Positions 10,640 through 20,003 of a DNA stretch of 64,000 nucleotides are shown here, piece after piece. The DNA is from Watersipora subatra. Lineage: Eukaryota > Bryozoa > Gymnolaemata > Cheilostomatida > Watersiporidae. Every line of letters begins with the position of its first letter. The stretch's first letter is position 1. A program made the position numbers and the translations under genes. The notes under the pieces are model-generated. The model had not been told where the DNA came from. It saw only the letters and a list, made by a program, of their open reading frames with translations, and did not search any database. The stretch covers positions 19,959,114-20,023,113 of the forward strand of contig NC_088710.1 in the NCBI RefSeq assembly GCF_963576615.1, written 5' to 3'.

Positions 10640-11079
10640 GCTGCCTTTTTCCTGAACACCGCAGCGTATACTGGTTAGCAGTCCTGCTGGAACTAATGCC
10701 ATACATTTCGCCTGACTGAACGGTATCTAGAAGGTTTTAGTGATTTCGCCAAAATTCTATTAGTCGAAATACGCATAAGCTGTTAAATACTCAATACACT
10801 GTATATAGTTTTTATTTGATTTTTTTATTTGATTTTTGTTTAATATCTAATTGATTTAACAAATAAATACCTACATCAGTCTGGATCACCCATGCATGCA
10901 ATCGTCGTTTTTTTATCGAAAGTTCATTAGGCGGTGACGTAGTCAGGCGGGAAACTCAGAACGGTAATATGAAATTGATAAATTTCCCATCCATTTTGTA
11001 CGTCCATTTTTAAACTTCATCTTGTATTTTCCATCATCGGTCAGTGCTTCAGCAAGTTGTTAGTGACATACAGAGTGAA
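10640..11079. promoter_or_regulatory. short divergent intergenic region between SDR and GST
   Basis: Two start codons point away from each other across about 440 bp, so both promoters must lie here or overlap the first exons. A CRE-like TGACGTAG is present near 10935. No clear TATA box is placed for either gene. The SDR side (10640-10720) is conserved in the decayed duplicate at 1858-1950. Promoter function is inferred from layout only. Confidence 0.55.
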
Positions 11080-11218
11080 ATGGCAGAAGAGACCTACAAA
11101 TTGACTTATTTTGACCTGCGAGCAAGGGCAGAGCCTGCTAGGGCTATGCTTACTATGGCTGGCCAAAAATTTGAAGACATCAGGGTTTTGCCTCAAAACT
11201 GGGAAAATCTGAAACCAG
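11080..11218 (+). CDS. GST sigma-like: GST exon 1
   Basis: 46 codons plus one base, from MAEETYKLTYF to WENLKP. The donor is gttaag, chosen because it keeps the LKP-E-TPLG reading with exon 2. Confidence 0.9.
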
Positions 11219-14200
11219 GTTAAGTAATGAGATCTTTCCAAGGCTGCATTTTGTTTTAGCTATAGTGTTTCACGATTCTCTTCAGCCGTACTGTTTGTAT
11301 AGAAGGCAGGTTTATATTGTTAGAAGAAGCAAATTTTATTTGCACAATTTCCTTTGTGTTTTTCCACAGTGCTATATAATTGTCCTTGCTACTGTTGTTA
11401 CTTTATAACAACAATAAAGGTTACTGATAGTAGCAATATCAACTAGCCTTTTGATTTGATTTCATTTACTTTTCAGAAACTCCTCTTGGATTTCTTCCTA
11501 TCTTAGAAACGTCAAGGGGAACGATTTGTCAAACACCGGTTATTAATTATTATGTTGCTGAAAAAACTGGTGAGAGATGAGATTTCAACTTTTATAGCTC
11601 ATTTTATAGTCTGTTGCCTTTTCTGTTTCAATGGGGCATAATAGCATTGTGAATTATATTACCAATGTAACCAATAGCAATGATATACAGCCACCACACT
11701 TGGGGGCTGTATATCATTGCCAATAGTAACAATTACCAATATTTAAACCAATTTTTGATGTTATACAGTTGGGCTAATATCCAATTGCAATCCCATAATT
11801 TTATTAACAACTGCTGTCAAAGAAATGTCACTATCTAGTTATCCAATAAGATATAATTGTTGATTCGTTGGCCATCTTGGTTCATTGATTAGAATTTAAT
11901 TATTATTATTTAAGAAGGCACAAGAAAGCAAAACTTACATATGCCTCCATGGTAACTTTTAATATACGCGCAATAGGCTCATTTACTACAACGATCAACT
12001 GGCTAGCATCGCTTTTTAAATGAATAAAAAAACCTTAAAAACTGGTTATCTGAAACATGAAAAAATTTTAATATGTTGTTTTGCCCACTTTTTTGTTGCA
12101 ATCAAATTGGTTGAGATTTGATGCATTGCTTTGCCTACATGTAATTTTACCTGCTAAATTTGTAGGTTATCTACCAGATGATGAGTTTGAGAGAGTTCAG
12201 TGTAATTCCATATTGCACACTCTAAATGACCTGAGTGCCTTTGTAAGCAAAAATGTCCTTCTATCGGAACTGTATAAGGTAAGCCTGACAGGCCTCATTA
12301 CTTAGTCAAGATTATGAAAAGTTTGCTGAGCCTCAGAAAACCAGTTGAGATATAATACCTCTGACAGCTTATCTAGAAATAAACATATACCTCTGACAGC
12401 TTATCTAGAAATAAACATATACCTCTGACAGCTTATCTAGAAATAAACATATACCTCTGACAGCTTATCTAGAAATAAACATATACCTCTGACAGCTTAT
12501 CTAGAAATAAACATATACCTCTGACAGCTTATCTAGAAATAAACATATACTTCTGACAGCTTATCTAGAAATAAACATATACCTCTGACAGCTTATCTAG
12601 AAATAAACATATTGATTTACATGCTGTTTTTTAGATGACTGTAAAACATTCAACTTTGACAGTCCGACATTCAGTGGTGTAAAACATGTTATCCGACTTG
12701 TGTTTTACAGCATTGTCCATCGCCTGACAATATTGACGAATTGAAGGAGCAAGCCAGATATGAACTTAGGAAAACTAGTACATTTATACAAGGTTTATCA
12801 AGAAAAGGAAGCAAGTTCATATTTGGTGACAAGGTAAGTGAAAGCCATGTGTAATATACTACTAATATACCTTGGCACTACTCACAAATAGTTCGTCTAA
12901 TGACTGTTGTATGAAGCTAGTTTAGTATGGGGTTAACTTACTGACTATTAGTATGAAGTTAACTTACTGACTACTAATATGGGGTTAACTAACTGACTAC
13001 TAGTATAGGGTTAACTTACTGGCTACTAGTATGGGGTCAACTTACTGGCTACTAGTATGGAGGTCACTTACTGGCTACTAGTATGGCGTTAACTTACTGA
13101 CTATTAGTATGGAGTTCACCTACTGGCTACTAGTATGGAGTTCACTTACTGGCTATTAGTATGGAGTTAACTTACTGGCTACTAGTATGGAGTTCACTTA
13201 CTGGCTACTAGTATGGAGCTCACTTACTAACTACCAGTATGAAGTTAACTCACTGGCTCCTAGTGTGGAGTTAACTTACTAACTACTAGTGTGGAGTTAA
13301 CTTACTAACTACTAGTGTGGGGTTAACTTACTGGCTACTAGTGTGGGGTTAACTTACTGGCTACTAGTGTGGAGTTAACTTACTGGCTACTAGTATGGAG
13401 TTCACTTACTGGCTACTAGTATAGAGTTCACTTACTGGCTACTAGTATGGAGTTAACTTACTGGCTACTAGTATGGAGTTCACTTACTGGCTACTAGTAT
13501 GGAGCTCACTTACTGACTACCAGTATGAAGTTAATTCTCTGACTAGCTTCACTACTGGTTTGGTAGCCATTAGAACAGAGTTAGTCTAAATACTATACAA
13601 TGATGAGGTTAGTCCAGTGATTACGACGATGGATTTAATTCAGCAACTACTAGTATAGGGCTAGTTAGATGGTTGCCAGCATGAAATTAGTTTTTATTAT
13701 TAACATAGAGATAGTTGAGTAACTACTAGTGCAGAATTAATTGACTGACAACTAGCATGGATATAATTCAGTGACTACTGCAAACAGATCAAACAGATCG
13801 GCTATTTACAAACATTACTATGGATATAGTTCAGTAGCTACTAGTATAATCAATTCAGAGACTTAGTTGAGTTGTTACATAAAGTAGTTATTTATCTAGA
13901 AACAATTCTTATTAACAAACTTTTAATGCAATAATAAAATAATAGCACAGATGTAATCTTATTATTGATGCCATTTTTACCGTTAGAGCGAAACCAAAGA
14001 ATTTACCTACATATTTTGGTTACTATTTCTACTTGAAATTCCTTTTTTTAATTCTAAAATATACATGTTAATAGCTGTTATTATCAAGGTTATAGTTCAC
14101 TTAGCTAATAGAGATATTCTCACGGGGCTCACAAAAGTAAATAATTCTCACAAACTTTTTCTAAAGTTATCTTCCAACTTGAAATTGTTGCAGATGACGG

Positions 14201-14373
14201 CTGCTGACATCACCATGTTCTGTAGTTGGATGCTAATAGAGCCTGTTTTTCCCCGGTCTAAATCTAAGGAAGACTGGCTGAACAAATTCATGGAAAGCAT
14301 GGAAACTGATTCCAAGTTTGCCAAATACCTTCAGGAGCGACCCGACGACATCCTTTCTCGAGCAGCAACATAA
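11080..14373 (+). CDS. GST sigma-like: sigma-class glutathione S-transferase, five exons
   Basis: Cytosolic GST that would conjugate glutathione to electrophiles; sigma enzymes also include haematopoietic prostaglandin D synthase. Exons: 11080-11218, 11477-11569, 12166-12278, 12711-12833, 14194-14373, 648 nt in all, 215 residues plus TAA, a normal length. All introns are GT-AG and phases match. The thioredoxin-fold half opens YKLTYFDLRARAEPAR with the catalytic Tyr at residue 10; LKPETPLGFLPIL supplies the cis-proline loop. The glutathione contact is QTPVINYYVAEKTG, with Thr where sigma enzymes usually have Ser after Gln. The helical half contains ILHTLNDL and the N-capping box MTAADIT, and ends with YLQERPDDIL. 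The start ATG has the good context gtgaaATGG. Introns 3 and 4 each hold a tandem array. AATAAA at 14789 may end the transcript. Confidence 0.93.
11477..11569 (+). CDS. GST sigma-like: GST exon 2
   Basis: Encodes ETPLGFLPILE to AEKT and carries the glutathione-binding QTP segment. Acceptor ttttcag, donor gtgaga. Confidence 0.92.
11672..11728. repeat. solitary hairpin in GST intron 2
   Basis: The arm ggcaatgatatacagcc (written in the right-arm sense) pairs across a short loop containing cacacttggg. Sequence and layout resemble the stem that opens repeat R1 at about 732, but no R1 body follows. Confidence 0.6.
12166..12278 (+). CDS. GST sigma-like: GST exon 3
   Basis: Completes Gly and continues YLPDDEFERVQ to LLSELYK, the first helices of the C-terminal domain. 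Acceptor tttgtag, donor gtaagc. Confidence 0.92.
12357..12612 (+). repeat. 32-bp tandem array, 8 copies, GST intron 3
   Basis: Exactly 256 bp, built from units opening acctctgacagcttatctag. Copies are almost identical; unit 7 has one C-to-T change. Confidence 0.93.
12711..12833 (+). CDS. GST sigma-like: GST exon 4
   Basis: 41 codons from HCPSPDNIDEL to FIFGDK. Acceptor ttttacag, donor gtaagt. Confidence 0.92.
12925..13546 (+). repeat. 26-bp tandem array, about 24 copies, GST intron 4
   Basis: The unit is close to gtatggagttcacttactgg plus ctacta, with variants at several positions (gttaac or gttcac; gtatgg or gtgtgg). Diverged ACTAGT-containing remnants continue to about 13860. Confidence 0.9.
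14194..14373 (+). CDS. GST sigma-like: GST exon 5 (last)
   Basis: 59 codons plus TAA, starting MTAADITMFC, the conserved (S/T)xxD N-capping box and hydrophobic staple of the GST fold. Acceptor gttgcag. Confidence 0.92.
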   Translation: MTAADITMFCSWMLIEPVFPRSKSKEDWLNKFMESMETDSKFAKYLQERPDDILSRAAT

Positions 14374-14800
14374 TGAAATGTACCAAATTAAGCTGTTGAA
14401 TCAATGCTGCCTATATGTTAACCAGAAACATTAGGTCAAGCGAGTGTGTGTGTGTGTGTGAGTTTGTTTTTATTTAATTTACCAAGGTAGATTTTTTGAA
14501 CATGAACTGGATGAATTTCTTCTGTGGAAATTTATTCTAAAACTGCTTTAATATACATGAACCATGCTCAGTCTATTGTACAGACTTTAAAATGAGTTGC
14601 ATGACCCTTTCATAACTTCTTCTTTTTTAGATGTCTCAACAGTAAGCATTTTATAAAAATGCAAATTACCACGGTATCGACCGATTTCTGTAGCACAAGT
14701 TGTGTTAGGTGTAAAGTATTGCAATATTTATGATTTTAAAAGACCAATCATACCTTGTGTGATTGATTGGAATGGAGAATGATATTCAAATAAAACGATC
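14374..14800 (+). other. probable GST 3' UTR
   Basis: Contains a short GT microsatellite (about 14441-14461) and a canonical AATAAA at 14789-14794 followed by GT-rich sequence, a plausible poly(A) site. Confidence 0.45.
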
Positions 14801-15039
14801 CTTGGTTGTTGAAAGATACATACCATATACATACCAAATGCTGGACAGCTGGAGAACACAACTCTCAACATTATATATTCATAAGGTAAATATTCTTACA
14901 CCAGTTGTCTAAACTTCAATTAATCACATCGCGGAATTTTAATTCTAAGATTTTAATAGCTATAGCTGGACATACCGAAAGGCAGACGACAGAAAACACG
15001 ACAAGCCTTGAGAAATATATATATATATAGATTGATAAT

Positions 15040-15845
15040 GAGCTTATGCAAGATTTGGCGTCAACTAAAAATCTTAATGAACAAGCTCATCTGATTGAGA
15101 GCTGGGTGGAAAGTTTAGTACTAAAACATGCCCCAGTCAATAAGGTGAGGGTGAGAGCTGATTCACTGCGCTGGATAACTTCAGAGCTTAGACGATTATT
15201 AACATTGAAAAATCATTCCTAAAGGAACGTTTCTTTGCGAACAACTTGAATTACGAATAACACTGGGCCAAATACAAAAAATTCAGAATAACTGTTTGCA
15301 GCAGGAATTCAAAAAGGCTAAGCGAGATTATCATGGGGAACAGCTTAGCAAAGATGCTAGGAAATTCTATAGAAAAAGGTTTCACCAAAAATGTGCATCA
15401 AAATAGAGGATGAGATGAAAGAATAATTATAGAAGATTATTAAAAGTTGCTAAATAGTTTTTGTACTAGTCTTAACAGCCCTATGCCAAAAAATAATGTT
15501 TTAATACCAGGCATTGCCTGCTGAAACTGATCACTTCCAGTTTTGCCCAGAAACAAGTACATGTACAACAATCCTTTCACTTCACGGGGAGGACATCTGA
15601 TGATACCTACCATAGAGTTATCACTCTAGGGGGAGATAACTCTATGATACCTACTGACGTCTATAAGGGCATACAAAATACTCTCGGCTCATCTATGACC
15701 AGTCTTATAAATAATTGCTTCTCTACTAGTGTTTTTCCTGATATTTATAAAGCTGTCATTGTAACTCCAATATTCAAAGAGGGAGCGCTATGTAATATAG
15801 CAACTAATATAGGCCTACTTCATCATTGTCTATCATGTCTAAGGT
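15040..15845 (+). pseudogene. degenerate LINE fragment (EN-RT linker and start of RT)
   Basis: In shifting frames it reads LNEQAHLIESWVESL, then WAKYKKFRIT, KKAKRDYHGEQL, and at 15644 onward IPTDVYKGIQNTLG and VIVTPIFKEGA. The middle blocks match the LINE at 27.5 kb (WAQYKKFR, QAKRDYYNKRL), so it is the same family and retains linker sequence missing there. Frameshifts, stops and a small hairpin insertion show it is dead. Confidence 0.75.
15609..15655. repeat. tiny hairpin flanked by direct repeats inside the LINE fragment
   Basis: The arms catagagttatc and gataactctatg flank a 12-nt loop. The hairpin is bracketed by two copies of gatacctac, one on each side. Confidence 0.7.
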
Positions 15846-15859
15846 GATTTAGACATGAT

Positions 15860-16010
15860 AGGCTATTGCATTGAAGTTGCAGCGTTATACGCGTCTCTAT
15901 TCTGTTGATCTCATTGCAACGATAGACGTCATAATCGCACTTTCACTTGATCTGAGCATTTCGACTGCGATCAGGCTAAGTCCATTTCAATTTTGAAACA
16001 TTTTGAAAGC
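15860..16010 (+). repeat. partial copy of fold-back family M2
   Basis: Shares the segment attctgttgatctcattgca and following sequence (tagacgtcataatcgcactt) with the centres of the M2 elements at 45.5 and 57.7 kb. The terminal arms are not convincingly preserved. Confidence 0.5.
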
Positions 16011-16019
16011 GCCTCCTGC

Positions 16020-16585
16020 AATTGGTTGGTGGTTTGTGGGGTGAACTCACCTGTTTTCGCTTAGTAGTGTAGAGCATAGAATATCTCAAGTAGCTCTTAC
16101 TATTTGGTTCATTGGGTTTGAGTCCAGCTATGCAAAAGTACTTGCCAATGCCGCTCAGATTACACTTCATAAACCAATCTATTGGCCTCTATTAGGCAAG
16201 TTTTTGGCACATGCTGCAACAGGGCTAAGATGTATTTAATATGTTCTGCAAGTCATTTATCATGCTTCTTCACGAAGCGCCTAGTCTGGCTATCTCCTAA
16301 ATTGCATCAGCATCTCAGTACACCAGTAAGGGATTAGGCTGGTAGTCTCCTAAATTGCACACTGATCCATTAGAGTGCACCAGCACTTCTTTGGCCATTT
16401 CCACTAGTCAGGATTGTAGGAGGTGGTACCTTTTTTCAATAGCAGCGACTAGCTGGAGTTGCGATCCCTGCAAACAAGCCAGAGATCGGAAAACCACCCT
16501 AAAACTGCTAACCAATATTCACTTCTTTGGTGGAAAAAGTAGAATTCTGGATAAGGTAGAAAATAAAAACACAAAATGTTTTTAG
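16020..16585. other. no recognised feature
   Basis: Contains a roughly 30-bp loose duplication around gtctcctaaattgcac (16285-16360); otherwise nothing was supported. Confidence 0.35.
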
Positions 16586-16587
16586 TC

Positions 16588-16790
16588 CGGCACATATCCA
16601 TAAACTAGGAGTTATCTTCTATATGACACTTTAGTGAGCAATACAGTAATTACTCTATGCGTTTAGTACTATTAACACATATCCACTAACTAGGAGTTAT
16701 CTTCTATATGCCAGTTTCAGCGACCAAAACAGTTATTACTCTGTGTTTAGTCATACATGTATCCATAAACTTGGAGCTATACCGATGCAA
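16588..16790 (+). repeat. dispersed repeat R3, two and a half tandem units
   Basis: Units begin cacatatccataaactagga at about 16588 and again, slightly changed, at about 16676; a diverged third unit begins near 16745. They match the start of the window and 38930-39060. Confidence 0.7.
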
Positions 16791-17248
16791 TTTGTCAGTA
16801 TGGGTCAGCAAAGGAAAAAAAGTCGTTTATATGCATGCTGGGCTTATTCTTGAGATATCCTTGCGTTTTCTAATTGAATAATTTTTTGCAAATCAGTTAT
16901 TCTTGCAAACATCGTATTTCCAACCATTGCACATTCCGCACAATTTTGCTGCTTTAAATCTTTTGTGGTTCATTCTGCAAACATGGATCGGTCGACTTTT
17001 ATGTCTCTCCTTGAGTGGCATCATACTTGCTGAATCTTAAATTTTATTACAGCAAATAATAATAGTTGAACACCTTGAATCTGCTGAATACCATAATATG
17101 AATACCCTTGAAGGAAGCTAATGATTCATAATGTTCCAATGGCCAGCTAAAAGCTATATCAAGTAACGTGACAGCGGTTTACTGATTGTTTTTAGTCTAG
17201 AAAGCACACGATGCTTGTAAGAAAAACAACACTTCAGCTTCTGAAGAT

Positions 17249-17356
17249 TCAAGTAGTTTGCTGCAGGGGTCTGATCAGGACGTCTTGCACCTGAGCATGT
17301 GCAGGCAACCCTAGCTGATATACAACTGTCTGGGCTATGTCCTCTGCTTCCAGTGC
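17249..17356 (-). CDS. DHRS11-like: orphan last exon of a second DHRS11-like SDR
   Basis: 35 codons plus TGA, ALEAEDIAQTV to VLIRPLQQTT, with a good acceptor (ttattacag). It parallels exon 6 of the intact SDR gene (ALEVDELAETV to VIMLPA) at most positions and is open throughout. No matching exon 5, 4, 3, 2 or 1 was found at higher coordinates. The missing exons may lie beyond the window, be too diverged to see, or be lost. It could belong to a live gene with very long introns or be a relic; nothing in the exon itself is broken. Confidence 0.7.
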   Translation of the reverse strand, partial: ALEAEDIAQTVVYQLGLPAHAQVQDVLIRPLQQTT

Positions 17357-17624
17357 CTGTAATAAAACAATATACAGCATCTATGATTACATGTAACAGT
17401 TCTTCAGTATTAAATAAGCTTGTTGTATATGCTCGAGCTGTTTTTGATATATCAAACAGTGGTTAAATTTTTAAGTCTTCTATACAAGATTAAAAAAGTT
17501 ATATGCATTTGCTAAACATGTTAGAATAGGCTCAGACGTTAGACTGAAAAATACTTTAGGGTTAAATTGATAAATAAACCTGGTAAACTAAATCACTAAT
17601 GCTAGTCACTAATCTATATATATA

Positions 17625-17995
17625 TTTCAGTGTTTGTCATTTGCTGTCCTGATGTAAAGAAAATCCATCTCACAGCGGATTTGAACATGAAACCTCCAGG
17701 TCTACAGACAGGCGAGCTAACGCACTACACTAGGCTGTCCTTGTCATACTATGGATTAATAGTACACATATTTTTCCAGCAGATGTGAAAATACTATTGG
17801 TCGCTAGCACGCTTGAAAATCATGTGTGTATAGTAGACCATTATGCGTCACGTAACATCACAGACTGGCTTCAAACATAGGACATGGCTCTTATCATAGT
17901 AAGTTATCAGCATTACTAGCTTATGTTACTCAAATTCATGTGGTAATTATTTTATTCCTCGTGCAACGCTGGGGATTCACCTAGTAATAATATGT
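17625..17995 (-). repeat. tRNA-derived SINE-like composite repeat
   Basis: On the minus strand a tRNA-like head (17675-17755) shows an A-box-like tagtgtagtgcgttagctc and a B-box-like atgttcaaatccg. The adjoining 17780-17990 block recurs in both orientations at 40.9-41.7 kb. It ends in a core related to R2 (gcaacgctggggattcacct on the plus strand). Confidence 0.65.
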
Positions 17996-17999
17996 TACT

Positions 18000-18750
18000 G
18001 GCACTTCTATAAAATGTTTACTAAACCACTAATTATTCCATGTTACAATCAGCCTGTGTGTGAGTAGTTACGTCCTGCACAGATCTTTTGCTAGCAATGC
18101 ATAAACAAGTATCTTTTAGAATGATTTATACATATATGGCTAAGTTTCCTCCTGCAAAATCCCATCAAACATTTATTTACTATTGGCATGCACTTGCATG
18201 TGATTGTGACACTAAACTTGGATAGACAAGTTCAGAGCTCTTCTGCCAGCACAAATCATTACCTATTAGTGACAGTATAAGACAACCCATAAACATCGAA
18301 ATGTTTAAACTTTTCACCAGAAATGTAGGCATCACCAAACCTTGGTTAGGAAGAGGATTATAATTCTACATAAAAATGCTATAAAAATATTCGTATTAAT
18401 TATTTAATATGAATATAAATGTTTTAAAAAGAAAATCTATTTTGAGACAACAATGATATAGCTCAGCGTAAAAGGTAATCTATTGGCAATTATAGTTTGG
18501 CGCTCAGTGGCAGCTATTAGTGGTGGACAACAATTATTGTCAACTTATTGTATCACAAAAAATATTAGAACAAAAATTCATGTGCACTCCGATATAAACT
18601 GTACAGAAGTCGCTGAATTCACTTAATATGTTAAGAAATGAATGTTTTATTCACATTACTCAGCAGAGCAGTTGTAAACAGGCCTCTATAATTACTAGCA
18701 GTGCCGTGTCTTTTTAAATGAGTGTTTGAATTGAAGTGATCTAAAGCGAT
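18000..18750. other. no recognised feature
   Basis: AT-rich. No exon matching the SDR or any other family was found, despite a search for the missing SDR paralogue exons. Confidence 0.35.
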
Positions 18751-18753
18751 TTT

Positions 18754-19071
18754 TAACACCCTATACGCATCATAGAATTTGTTAACACCCTATAATATAT
18801 CAGAGTAATTGTTACCACCCTATAACATGCCAGAGTATTTGTTAACACCATATAACACATAAGAGTAATTGATAATACCCTTTAACACAAAAGTATTGGT
18901 TAATTATCCTATAACACAGAGTATTTGTTAACATTTTATAACACATTAAAGTATTTGTTAACACGCTATTACACAGAGTAGTTGTTAACATTTCATAATA
19001 CATCAGAGTATCTGTTAACGCTCCACAACACATCAGAGTACTTGTTACACCTTATAACACATCAGAATATT
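18754..19071 (+). repeat. degenerate 30-bp tandem array
   Basis: Ten to eleven diverged copies of a unit near taacaccctataacacatca plus gagtatttgt. Confidence 0.8.
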
Positions 19072-19365
19072 TTATATTTAGCCAAGAACTTTCAAATCAT
19101 TCAAAATGTTTGTCCTTTTGCACCGCCGAGAAATTTATTTTCACATTTGGTCAGCAGATTGAAACAAATGTATAATATGTATGAACATATCACCACGTAA
19201 CTTATTACCAGTACTAATAAGACACATGGTGACATATTCATAGCATAACAAAGGTCTCTGCTGCATTACACACAGTGTTAACAAATAGTTCCTTTGCTTA
19301 TGGCAGCCGACCAAAGGATTGGCACTTGGCAGCATGCTGAACAATCGCATAACATGGTGTGAACT

Positions 19366-19724
19366 AGTGTTGGGCCGGTATTGGGTTATCCGCTCTTACC
19401 GATACCGAGGGATTCTCGGTATCCGAGGAAACCAACCATTTTCGGTGACAGCTAGTTATCTGCGGCCGGTTTGGTATGATCGGTATTTATCCGTAAAAGC
19501 CTATCGGTAAATGGTTATACGGATATCCGGATAGATTTATAAATGCTTCTTTGATGAACTTGCTAATCTCAGCACGCATTGGCGAACAAATTCAACGAAA
19601 ATTTCCACGCTTACTGTATCTACTATTATATTTCGTTACGCTGATAATGCCACCAGCCTCGAAGGTTTGGGAGTTATCCACAGATGGGAGGATGTATAAA
19701 GACTCTAACAGGACTGGACTCTAA
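19366..19724 (+). mobile_element. hAT-like transposon fragment with start of a BED-finger ORF
   Basis: Opens with tagtgttgggccggtattgg, typical of hAT ends, followed by a cggtatccg-rich subterminal region. At 19647 a short ORF reads MPPASKVWELSTDGRMYK, which resembles the N-terminus of BED zinc-finger hAT transposases, then stops after 25 codons at TAA. The cysteines and histidines of the finger are absent and no right end was found. A truncated relic. Confidence 0.5.
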
Positions 19725-20003
19725 TTGGACTGCGTATAAATACATGTATGTGATTACATTACCTGATTACAATATGTGATAGTAAGATTTCTGTAAACTG
19801 TTTCAGTATATTTAACAAAGAGAGCCTTTTGCCATTATCTATCTGTTCTCTATTATATTTAACGTTTGTATCAATAACTATATTCTTTAATAGAATAAAC
19901 AATAAAAACATCTATCATGAAACTTATATTTCCATCTTTCTTTTTTTTTGGCTTGCTAAAACAAGGAGTCTCCTTGCCGTAACAATATACTGCTGACTAA
20001 AGA

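Noticed and set aside
18754-19071. CRISPR-like array
   Set aside because: Repeats are contiguous and diverged without unique spacers, and the genome is eukaryotic; it is an ordinary degenerate tandem repeat.
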